From contig CADALT010000023.1 of the NCBI GenBank assembly GCA_902788785.1, forward strand, positions 1-47,784: a DNA stretch of 47,784 nucleotides, written 5' to 3'. This document shows, piece by piece, positions 24,867-32,574 of this stretch; positions within the stretch are counted from its first letter, which is position 1, and the number at the start of each line of letters is the position of its first letter. The notes below the pieces were generated by a model. It saw only the letters and a program-made list of their open reading frames with translations, was not told the DNA's origin and ran no database searches. A program made the position numbers and the translations under genes. The DNA comes from an uncultured Ruminococcus sp. (GTDB lineage Bacteria > Bacillota > Clostridia > Oscillospirales > Ruminococcaceae).

Positions 24867-27275
24867 ATGGACAGCGAACGCATACCGACTATGCCCCAGG
24901 GAGCGGAGCGCATACCGACTATGCCCCAGGGCGCAGAGCGCATACCTACAATGCCCCAGGGAGCAGAGCGCATACCGACTATGCCCCAGGGAGCGGAGCG
25001 CATACCCACCATGCCCCAGGGAACGGAGCGCATACCCACTATGCCCCAGGGAGCAGAGCGCATACCCACAATGCCCCAGGGAGCAGAGCGTATACCGACC
25101 ATGCCCCAGAACGGGGGTCATATACCCACTGTGCCGCAGGGCACAGGCAGCGCATCAACAGTTCCACAGGGGACAAGCGCTGCATCTGCTGATAATACGA
25201 GAACTCCGCTGGTAGTGGGAAAGGTAAGCTTTACGGGAACTCACGGCGGCGAATTTGAGATAGACGGCAGCGACATGATAAGCAATGACAGCGGCGAATC
25301 ACAGATATACGGCTGTACGATGCAGGGCAGTGATGAAAAATACGTGGCAAGGATACTCACAGCAATCACTCCCCTTGACAGTGTAGAAGTCCGCAGAGTG
25401 CGTGATAAGGTGCTGGAATTTCTGGATAAAGTCAGCCGCAGCGAGAGCGCCCATATACTGCCCCTTATCGACCACGGTACGATAAAACTCGGCAATTGTG
25501 AGAAGTACGTGGAGATATATCCTTTCTGTGAGGGCGGCGACTTGGGCAGGCGCAGCGGCAGCATAGATTACGATACCCTGTGCAGAGATGTTATACCTGC
25601 GGTGAATACTGCACTGCATAAATTCCACGAAGCAGGCTTTGTCCACAGGGACATAAAGCCCGATAACCTCTATTATTATAAGGGCAGCGTGGTGCTGGGC
25701 GATTTCGGCATAACCTGCGACCTGCGTGAGGACGGCTTTGCTACTGACCGTTTCAAGCGTGGCACGCTGGGTTACTATGCCCCCGAACTGATGTCTCAGG
25801 CAGCCATAGCAGCATCGGATTACTATTCCTTCGGACAGACCGTGTGGACACTTTACAGCGGTGAGATGATGTACCGTGACCTGCTCAGGATATACAAAAG
25901 CTACGGTATAGAGGAACAGCGCAACCAGATAAATTTCGCCATGATGCAGAACAACTACTTCGGGCTGGACGAGATACCCGAAAAGCAGTCGTTCTTCGAG
26001 GTGCTGATACGTGGACTGCTGCAATACGACCCCACTCAGCGTTTCGGCTATGAACAGGTGGTTCGCTGGCTCAACGGCGATAAGGCGCTTGCCAACGAAG
26101 TCAGGGGACTTGATAACGGCAAGACCTATTCAAGGGCATTCACCCTTCTGGGAGGAGAGTGCTGGGACGACAATGAACTGGCGCAGACACTGGGCAATAA
26201 CTGGGAGGACGCTTTGCAGCTGCTATACGATGGAACGCTGCGTGACTTCATCGCCATGGAAAGCTTTGAGACTGCCACGTTCATCAAGAACATAGTCTCG
26301 CAGTATGCCTATACCCCCGATGAGGATAAGCAAAGCTACTGGCAGGACGCAGGGCTTGCAAGGCTTATAATGTATCTTGAAAAGAACAAGCGTATTTGCT
26401 GGCACGGCAAGACAATATCAAGGATAAATGATATGGCTTTTCTTGATATGTCTTCGCCTTACTTTAACGGCTTGATGCGTTCAAGGCTGATCTGCGAGTG
26501 GTATCAGTCCCAGAAACCCCACAGCGACAGCTTGCTGGACGCTCTGTATGAAATGACCGATATGTACTGCGGCGATGTCATAGAGAACACCATATCCCTT
26601 TACTGGCTCATGCATTTTGCTCAGCTGGGCGGAGATATCCTGTTCATGGGCTGCAAGGATCTAGATACCCTTATCCCTGTGATACTTGAATCACCCTCGC
26701 TGGTCTACGGAAAATCTCATGGTACGACCAAGCCCGATGTAAATATCCCTCCCACACCGCTGGTCGAGAGGATAGACCTTCTGGGCGTGCTTTGTATGTG
26801 GGGATATTCCGATGCGGTGAGAACGCTGCATGATAACTGGGATAAGCCCTATAACGAACGCTTTGAGATGTTCTTTGAATTTCTTGACAATAACACCTCG
26901 GGCGAAGCGCAGGCAAGGGTACGCCGTTTCTATCACGATTACGGACCAAGATCTTATCTGGTGTGGTTCTCGGATAATCTGGATATGTACACCATCACAG
27001 GCGCAAAGTGCAGCGCACTGGCGGAGGATATAAAAGCATCTCTGCCCGACTCCGTTTCATCGGTAAGTCAGCAGTTTGCCGATCTGAGCGAGCTGGAGCT
27101 GAAAGTGGCTGAACTTATGGGTTATAACGAGAGCGACATCTATATGGCACAGCTGGGGCTTTCCCATACAAGACGGGATGAGAGCATAAGCTCGAATGTG
27201 CTGGGCGCTATGTGGTATCTGGATTTTCTGGGTCAGCCTGCACCGCTGGGCTTTAAAAACTATCTTGGGATATAA
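24867..27275 (+). CDS. Serine/threonine protein kinase with N-terminal IPTMPQ repeats
   Basis: 802 residues. Residues 2-101 are ten tandem 10-residue units, eight of them nearly identical (GAERIPTMPQ). The kinase domain spans about 115-420: HRDIKPDN (260-267), DFG (279-281), APE (305-307). At the beta-3 position the usual Lys appears to be Arg162 (YVARIL), and the Gly-rich loop is poor, so ATP binding may be atypical. The remaining ~380 residues have no transmembrane segment and look helical; I recognise no family. The repeats supply up to nine threonines in the same context, plausible autophosphorylation sites for docking the FHA protein. GGAAGGTG precedes the ATG, which directly follows the PP2C stop. 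Confidence 0.93.
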   Translation: MDSERIPTMPQGAERIPTMPQGAERIPTMPQGAERIPTMPQGAERIPTMPQGTERIPTMPQGAERIPTMPQGAERIPTMPQNGGHIPTVPQGTGSASTVPQGTSAASADNTRTPLVVGKVSFTGTHGGEFEIDGSDMISNDSGESQIYGCTMQGSDEKYVARILTAITPLDSVEVRRVRDKVLEFLDKVSRSESAHILPLIDHGTIKLGNCEKYVEIYPFCEGGDLGRRSGSIDYDTLCRDVIPAVNTALHKFHEAGFVHRDIKPDNLYYYKGSVVLGDFGITCDLREDGFATDRFKRGTLGYYAPELMSQAAIAASDYYSFGQTVWTLYSGEMMYRDLLRIYKSYGIEEQRNQINFAMMQNNYFGLDEIPEKQSFFEVLIRGLLQYDPTQRFGYEQVVRWLNGDKALANEVRGLDNGKTYSRAFTLLGGECWDDNELAQTLGNNWEDALQLLYDGTLRDFIAMESFETATFIKNIVSQYAYTPDEDKQSYWQDAGLARLIMYLEKNKRICWHGKTISRINDMAFLDMSSPYFNGLMRSRLICEWYQSQKPHSDSLLDALYEMTDMYCGDVIENTISLYWLMHFAQLGGDILFMGCKDLDTLIPVILESPSLVYGKSHGTTKPDVNIPPTPLVERIDLLGVLCMWGYSDAVRTLHDNWDKPYNERFEMFFEFLDNNTSGEAQARVRRFYHDYGPRSYLVWFSDNLDMYTITGAKCSALAEDIKASLPDSVSSVSQQFADLSELELKVAELMGYNESDIYMAQLGLSHTRRDESISSNVLGAMWYLDFLGQPAPLGFKNYLGI
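24870..25169 (+). repeat. Tandem 30-bp repeats encoding the kinase IPTMPQ array
   Basis: Ten in-frame 30-bp units. Units 1-8 encode xxERIPTMPQ with mostly silent third-position changes; unit 9 encodes NGGHIPTVPQ and unit 10 GTGSASTVPQ. Protein identity is held while codons vary, which suggests selection on the peptide. Copy number could change by slippage or recombination. Confidence 0.95.
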
Positions 27276-27289
27276 GGAGGCGGCTGTCG

Positions 27290-28651
27290 ATGGATAATAT
27301 ACCAACTATCAGTACGCAGAAAGTTGCAGACCGTTATGAAACGCTGGGCAACAGGCTGAATGAGCTTTTTGTCAAGCTTTATGAAGAGCACTGCAAAATG
27401 CTGGAGGCAAACACGCTCTACCGCAAATGCCATTTAGGCGATCTTATTCTTTCGCTGGCGGCGATAGCAGTCTCATTGTACTTTCTGGTGTTCAATGATA
27501 ATATGAAGTATTATTATATGTCTGCCCACGGTGCAGAGGATTCGCTTTTCAAAGGCATACTTGTGATGATAATATTCATGAATGCCGTGAGTATAGTGCG
27601 CTATGTATACAGCAAAAAGCTGGATGCCACAGGCAGGCGGATAAACTCCTGCAGGCGCACCGCCGAGAAACGCATGGAAACCATGAAAAACAACGACTTC
27701 TACGGTCAGGTGTCCCGTGCGGCAGAGAGCGGCGACTCAAAATTCTCCGCCGATCAGAAAAACGATCTTGGCGATAAGATCTGTGCGCTGCGTGACAAAA
27801 TGCATAAAGCCAACAAGTCGGCAGGCGCAGTGGGGCGCATAATTTCTCCGCTGCTGGCTGCGGTGTACTTCCTGTTCGGCTTTGTGCTGGTGATAATGAA
27901 CCGTGATGAGATACCGCACGGCTCGTATATGACCTGGATGATGATATTCGGGGTGTATACATATTTTGCCATAGATGTGGTCATGTGTCTGATAGGCGGA
28001 CATCTGGGCAAGTTTATGAGAGGTTTCGGTGTAGTGCTGGCTGCTGTGACCTGCGGCTTTGAACTCTGGGCATTCTCGGAGGCTTCACTGGATAATAATG
28101 CCTTTGATATAGGCATACCTGTGCTTGGCAGCATTACCGAGCTCCAGCTGGTGGTCATACTGCAATTTTTAAGTATGCTAATAGGCGTGCTCAAAGCTGA
28201 CTATCTGGGTATGAAAACCAAATGGAACAAGGGCTTTGAACTGGTGATGAGCTACGGCGAGCCTAAGTCAAAGACCTGTGGTTCGCTAATGCGCAGGGGC
28301 GCATTTTCGGGACTGATCGCTGTTATCAGCTGGTATTCGGGCAATTCGCTGATGGACGGCAATATGATGCAGATTATCACTTTTCCTCTGCTGTTCTGGC
28401 TGTCCATGCCGCTGATGAAGCCTTTCGGCTCGACCATATATGCTTTCTTCGGAAGAGCAAAAAGCATAAGCATAACTTTGTACAGTCTGGCAATGTTCGT
28501 GCTGTTCCATGTATCAAAAAACGGAAACTTTGATATAAAGCAGCTCACATATCTGGGCATATGCGCAGCAGTGTACTTTATAATAGGCGGAATAGTCAAG
28601 CACCTTAATGACAATACCATGACCTTTGATTTTATGCACCGCCTTACCTGA
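27290..28651 (+). CDS. Multipass membrane protein with IPT-motif N-terminus
   Basis: 453 residues. The cytoplasmic N-terminus MDNIPTISTQ shares the IPT core with the kinase repeats. A short helical region leads to two membrane helices (about 48-70 and 85-105), a charged cytoplasmic loop of about 80 residues (to about 190), and then about eight more helices to the C-terminus. No transporter or enzyme signature is recognised. A strong AAGGAGG site precedes the ATG and the gap to the kinase is 14 bp. It could be the membrane anchor or effector of the phosphosignalling operon. No clear terminator follows before the next promoter. Confidence 0.88.
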   Translation: MDNIPTISTQKVADRYETLGNRLNELFVKLYEEHCKMLEANTLYRKCHLGDLILSLAAIAVSLYFLVFNDNMKYYYMSAHGAEDSLFKGILVMIIFMNAVSIVRYVYSKKLDATGRRINSCRRTAEKRMETMKNNDFYGQVSRAAESGDSKFSADQKNDLGDKICALRDKMHKANKSAGAVGRIISPLLAAVYFLFGFVLVIMNRDEIPHGSYMTWMMIFGVYTYFAIDVVMCLIGGHLGKFMRGFGVVLAAVTCGFELWAFSEASLDNNAFDIGIPVLGSITELQLVVILQFLSMLIGVLKADYLGMKTKWNKGFELVMSYGEPKSKTCGSLMRRGAFSGLIAVISWYSGNSLMDGNMMQIITFPLLFWLSMPLMKPFGSTIYAFFGRAKSISITLYSLAMFVLFHVSKNGNFDIKQLTYLGICAAVYFIIGGIVKHLNDNTMTFDFMHRLT

Positions 28652-28665
28652 TATAAAAACAGGCA

Positions 28666-28694
28666 TTGACACTATCTGCGGTATGTGATATAAT
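28666..28694 (+). promoter_or_regulatory. Promoter of the EEP-family gene
   Basis: TTGACA (28666-28671) and TATAAT (28689-28694), 17-bp spacer. A TAAGGCAATACCGTA sequence similar to the MITE end (13 of 15 bases) lies just after the -10 at 28701-28715. Confidence 0.88.
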
Positions 28695-28770
28695 AAACGC
28701 TAAGGCAATACCGTATTTTTCGTGGCACTTTGCAGATTTACAAATATTTTATATGAAAGGTAGATCAATT

Positions 28771-29865
28771 ATGTCTGATAAAAGATCTAAAAAAAGGAAA
28801 AGACACCCTTTAAAGGCATTTTTCAAGTTCATACTGATACTGCTTCTGGTCGTTTTGGTCATAGTTGGCGCATATATAGCTTATGTGTTCATAGATTACC
28901 ACCGTGTACCCGATCATCAGCAGCTTGATGTTAAGGACGGTGCTTCTCTTGAAGCCAAAACAGGTGAGACTTATAAGATCATCTCGTTCAATACGGGCTT
29001 TGGTGCATATGAGCCTGATTACAGCTTCTTCATGGACGGCGGTACACAGAGCTGGGCATGGAGCAAGGAAAGGCTCACGGCGAATGTTGATAACATAAAA
29101 AGCTTTGTTGAGGCGCAGAATGCGGATATAGTAGTTATGCAGGAAGTTGATGAGGACGCTACACGTACCTATCATGTGAACGAGCGCAAGACATATGAAG
29201 ATGCTTTTTCCGACTTTGACACCTGTTTCGCACAGAACTGGGACAGCCCGTTCCTGTTCTATCCCGTACAGCAGCCCCACGGCAAGACTGTAACAGGCAT
29301 ACTCACTCTGTCAAGCTTTGATATGCAGAGTGCTGAGCGCCGCAGTGTACCTGTCGAGGATTCGGTCATGAAGATCGTTGACCTTGACCGCTGCTACAGC
29401 AAGTCCTATCTGACTGTTGAGGGCGGCAAGATTCTGGTGCTTTATAATCTGCACCTTTCGGCGTATACCTCCGATGGTACCATAGCAGATAAGCAGCTGG
29501 ATATGCTGCTTGATGATATGAACGAAGAGTATGAGAACGGCAGCTACATCATCGCAGGCGGCGACTTCAATAAGGATCTGCTGGGCGATTCATCAGAGTA
29601 TTTCGGCATAAGCGGCGAGCAGTATTCCTGGGCTAAGCCCATAAAGATGGAGTCCTTCGAGGGTAAGCCCTTCAAGCTGGTGGCAGCCTCGAACGTCCCC
29701 AGCAACCGTAATGCTGATGCTCCCTATAATCCCGATCAGTTCGTAAATGTGCTGGACGGTTTCGTAGTATCCGATAATGTGGAGGTAGTAAGCAACACTA
29801 ATATTGATATACAGTTTGCTTATTCCGACCATAATCCCGTAGAGATGGAGTTTAAACTGAACTGA
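28771..29865 (+). CDS. Membrane-anchored endonuclease/exonuclease/phosphatase family protein
   Basis: 364 residues. A very basic N-terminus (KRSKKRKRH), one membrane helix (about 16-40), then an extracytoplasmic EEP (DNase I-like) domain from about residue 65. Catalytic motifs in order: SFNTGFG (~72), MQEVDE with the metal-binding Glu (~128), NLHLSA (~230), GGDFNKD (~268), YSDHNPVEM (~353). Members hydrolyse phosphodiesters or phosphomonoesters; possible substrates outside the cell include nucleic acids, inositol phosphates or lipid head groups. ATG 28771 has GAAAGGTAG upstream. It is single, with its own promoter and a strong terminator. Confidence 0.9.
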   Translation: MSDKRSKKRKRHPLKAFFKFILILLLVVLVIVGAYIAYVFIDYHRVPDHQQLDVKDGASLEAKTGETYKIISFNTGFGAYEPDYSFFMDGGTQSWAWSKERLTANVDNIKSFVEAQNADIVVMQEVDEDATRTYHVNERKTYEDAFSDFDTCFAQNWDSPFLFYPVQQPHGKTVTGILTLSSFDMQSAERRSVPVEDSVMKIVDLDRCYSKSYLTVEGGKILVLYNLHLSAYTSDGTIADKQLDMLLDDMNEEYENGSYIIAGGDFNKDLLGDSSEYFGISGEQYSWAKPIKMESFEGKPFKLVAASNVPSNRNADAPYNPDQFVNVLDGFVVSDNVEVVSNTNIDIQFAYSDHNPVEMEFKLN

Positions 29866-29881
29866 TTTACCGCATCATAAA

Positions 29882-29919
29882 GGCGCAGTACACCACGGTG
29901 TGCTGCGTCTTATTTTTTA
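29882..29919 (+). terminator. Terminator of the EEP gene
   Basis: GGCGCAGTACACC and the GGTGTGCTGCGTC arm form a long stem with a very short loop and two G-T or mismatch positions, followed by TTATTTTTT. Confidence 0.9.
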
Positions 29920-29979
29920 TAACACGTTTTTTCAAAAAAGGTTGCAGTGATTTTTTACGAATATAATTTTATTTTTTGA

Positions 29980-30027
29980 ACAAATGGTTCTCATATGCCG
30001 AAACTTATTGATATATGAACCTTTTGT
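29980..30027. promoter_or_regulatory. Inverted repeat just upstream of the metallopeptidase promoter
   Basis: A 17-bp arm (29980-29996) and its imperfect complement (30011-30027), about 13-14 of 17 matching, share the core GGTTC/GAACC. The right arm abuts the -35 box at 30029. This is a candidate regulator-binding site. Confidence 0.45.
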
Positions 30028-30028
30028 G

Positions 30029-30058
30029 TTGACAATATGTTTTTTTATATGGTATAAT
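30029..30058 (+). promoter_or_regulatory. Promoter of the dockerin-metallopeptidase gene
   Basis: TTGACA (30029-30034) and TATAAT (30053-30058) with an 18-bp spacer, 245 bp upstream of the start codon. Confidence 0.8.
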
Positions 30059-30302
30059 TTACGTGCTATATAAATATTTTAATATGACTGTACGATGGGG
30101 GTCGTGCAGATCATACTGTGATAATGACCATAAGCCTATCCTGCCAAAAGCTGCATGGCAGAGATGGGTATGTGTTGTTATAAAAAAAGTATACTTTAAA
30201 GTAAAAAAATTATAACCAAACGATGAGTTCGGACGACTAAGGTATGCTTGAACAAAAAAGCAGAATAACAAAACGCAAAATAATACAAGGGGGCATTTAA
30301 AA
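30059..30302 (+). other. Long structured 5' leader of the dockerin-metallopeptidase gene
   Basis: This is a 244-nt untranslated leader with three hairpins. The first is GTACGA/TCGTGC near 30090-30108. The second pairs the CCTATC-CTGCC side with GGCAG-A-GATGGG near 30136-30169. The third is a long AT-rich palindrome with GTTATAA/TTATAAC arms (about 30177-30216). The compact GC-rich middle hairpin resembles a folded regulatory RNA rather than spacer. It does not match a riboswitch class I know. Confidence 0.4.
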
Positions 30303-32441
30303 ATGTACAAAAAAAGAGGTAACATCATGGGGCGCATATCTGCGCTGACGTTGGGTATCATGCTGGCTGCAAGTTGTTTGACAGGTTTTGCCGAGGCAGC
30401 AAGTGTGAGCGGTGATGTGAACTCGGACGGCAAAACGGATGTAACAGATATAGCTGTTACAGCAGCACATATCAAGGGCATCAAGGCGCTTGATAAGGAA
30501 GCAGCAGCCAGGGCGGACGTAAACGGTGACGGCAGCATAAACGTTGCGGATATCGCTAATCTGGCAGCACACATCAAGGGTATCAAGGCTCTGAGCGAAA
30601 ACCAAACAGAGCCCGTGCGTGAGCTGAAGCTTGGCGATAAAGTATCATTGATCGGGGGATCACATGGTAAGCTTGTCACAATGGCAGGCAAAGTCGAGGG
30701 CGGAATGACAGGAAAGTTCAGTGCGGAGTACAAGGTGACAGATGCACTGTCAGGTAAGACAGAGCTTGATTTCACCAGCGAGAACAGCTACAATTTCGCA
30801 GGTTTGAAGAAGGACGGCACACTGATGCTGACCAGGATGGCACCCGAGGGTGGCTGCGAGATATACAGCTATGTTCCCGGTAAGGATAAGCCATCGGTCA
30901 TCAAGCTTGATAATGATGTGTACAGAACCTACTTCGATGAGCAGACGGAGAGCCTGTATATCGAGGAAGAAACAAAGCTGAACAGGCTGACAGCCGACGG
31001 CAAGCTTGAAGAGATCGTAAGCTTTGGTGAAGATGAGATGTTGAACGGTGTAGATGCATCGGGCATGACAGCGGCGCTCCAAGGTGATGCTATCAGCAAG
31101 GATCTTTCAAAGGTCAGCGTGATATCGCTTGCAGACGGCAAGAGTCTGTGGGAAACAGTCAGCCACGATGGCGGCGGAATTGTTTTCACACAGCATAATG
31201 CTGTGGCATATGACAATATTATCAAGGACGATAAGCCGATCGGCGCACTGCGTTGTTTTGATGCAAAAACAGGCAAGAAGCTGGGCGTCTATCAGCCCGA
31301 GGGTGATGTAGCTAAAGTTTATTCCTCGAGCATGACCGATAACTGTATCTTACAAAATTCGGATTCGGGCGATTTTATGACCGTATTCAATTCGACAACG
31401 GGCGAGACAGCATCTGTTGATCTCGGCATTAAGGATATGCGTTTGAATGGGGCATACTGTATTGATGAGAACACCTGGGCAGTAGACGTATCGACAGGTC
31501 TCGGTATGGACTCTGTGTCCAAAACATTCATCATCAGGACAGATAAGCTTGAATTCAAAAAACTCCCTACGGGTCAGGATATTGAGACCTATGAAGAATT
31601 TCAGCTGAAGACCTGCGGCGAAGCGCTCAAAGCACAGCGTGAAAAAGCAGATGAGCTGGAGGATAAATACGGTGTCACCATACTCATCGGTGATGAGGTG
31701 CTGAATATTGAGTTACTTGGTTGTGGTTTCAGTTCTACCGAGCAGGATATGGATGAAGGATATCCCGAAGAACTCGACCAGACTCTGGATGAACTTGATG
31801 ATTGGATGTCAGCTTATCCCGAGGGATTTTTTGAGAAGTTCAAAACACCCGAAAATAAAAACGGTTACAGGATACTTGCTGTAAATGATTTTTATGATAA
31901 TGCTAGTAACCCTATAGAAATGGCTGGTGCAACTGATGAAACCAAAGACTATATAAATGTAGCATTTATACGTTATCAAACTGATTTTAAATCTGTAATG
32001 GATCATGAGACATGGCACGCTGTTGAGGATCTTGTTGACGAGGAGTATCCTTTTGATGAGGAAGCATGGGACAAGCTCAATCCCGATGATTTTAAATATA
32101 TGACAGGAAATTACTTTGCAGGCGATGCACCCGATAAGAAATATGATAAGTATCTTGCCGGTTTACCAGGCAGAAACGAGAATTATGAAAATGGTTATTT
32201 TATAGAAGATTACAGTATAACGAATTCCAAGGAGGACAGGGCTACTTTAATAGAATTTATGTATCCGTCTTCCACTCAGTCGATATATTATACAATGGAC
32301 GAAGAGATAGAGAAATATCCTCACCTTAAAGCAAAGCTCGATTATCTGGGCGAGTGGAGCAAGCAGTATTTCGGCTATGTTTATTGGGACGAGATGATAA
32401 AGAATAAATATGTTCCCGCTCCCGGAGAGGCTCTGGGATAA
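30303..32441 (+). CDS. Secreted dockerin-bearing HExxH metallopeptidase candidate
   Basis: 712 residues. Signal peptide (1 to about 33); LAASC could also act as a weak lipobox. An N-terminal dockerin (about 36-98) has two calcium loops (DVNSDGKTDVTD, DVNGDGSINVAD) and HIKGIK helices. The middle (about 105-440) is a beta-rich region suggestive of a propeller. The C-terminal domain contains HETWH (568-572), a zincin motif, followed about 75-80 residues later by an acidic stretch (EDRATLIE) that could give the third zinc ligand. It would be a cellulosome-associated or surface peptidase. An N-terminal dockerin is less common than a C-terminal one. An alternative start is the internal ATG 8 codons downstream, which has AGAGGT upstream. 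Confidence 0.85.
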   Translation: MYKKRGNIMGRISALTLGIMLAASCLTGFAEAASVSGDVNSDGKTDVTDIAVTAAHIKGIKALDKEAAARADVNGDGSINVADIANLAAHIKGIKALSENQTEPVRELKLGDKVSLIGGSHGKLVTMAGKVEGGMTGKFSAEYKVTDALSGKTELDFTSENSYNFAGLKKDGTLMLTRMAPEGGCEIYSYVPGKDKPSVIKLDNDVYRTYFDEQTESLYIEEETKLNRLTADGKLEEIVSFGEDEMLNGVDASGMTAALQGDAISKDLSKVSVISLADGKSLWETVSHDGGGIVFTQHNAVAYDNIIKDDKPIGALRCFDAKTGKKLGVYQPEGDVAKVYSSSMTDNCILQNSDSGDFMTVFNSTTGETASVDLGIKDMRLNGAYCIDENTWAVDVSTGLGMDSVSKTFIIRTDKLEFKKLPTGQDIETYEEFQLKTCGEALKAQREKADELEDKYGVTILIGDEVLNIELLGCGFSSTEQDMDEGYPEELDQTLDELDDWMSAYPEGFFEKFKTPENKNGYRILAVNDFYDNASNPIEMAGATDETKDYINVAFIRYQTDFKSVMDHETWHAVEDLVDEEYPFDEEAWDKLNPDDFKYMTGNYFAGDAPDKKYDKYLAGLPGRNENYENGYFIEDYSITNSKEDRATLIEFMYPSSTQSIYYTMDEEIEKYPHLKAKLDYLGEWSKQYFGYVYWDEMIKNKYVPAPGEALG

Positions 32442-32574
32442 TATCTACAAAATAAAACGAAATAATGTCACTGTAATTGTTGAATATTTTGCCATAAAAA
32501 CTCGGCATCAGAAACGTATATATATTGAAGCCGATGAGAATGGCTTATATAAGACAAAAAAGGAGACATTAAAA

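Noticed and set aside
24870-25110. CRISPR array (30-bp repeats)
   Set aside because: The repeats are directly adjacent with no spacers, are in frame with the kinase gene, and no cas genes are present.
24629-25121. Minus-strand open frames with regular GMRSAPWGIV or GHSRYALCSL repeats across the kinase repeat region
   Set aside because: They are the reverse-strand shadow of the 30-bp repeats in the kinase gene; no ribosome site or independent coding signal.
19061-28651. Type VI secretion locus
   Set aside because: Kinase, phosphatase, FHA and a Clp-type ATPase are present, but no Hcp, VgrG, TssB/C or TssM-like genes were found and the host appears Gram-positive.
30059-30302. Cyclic-di-GMP, SAM or T-box riboswitch in the metallopeptidase leader
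   Set aside because: None of the core signatures of these classes (for example the T-box GGTGG sequence) could be found; reported only as an unclassified structured leader.
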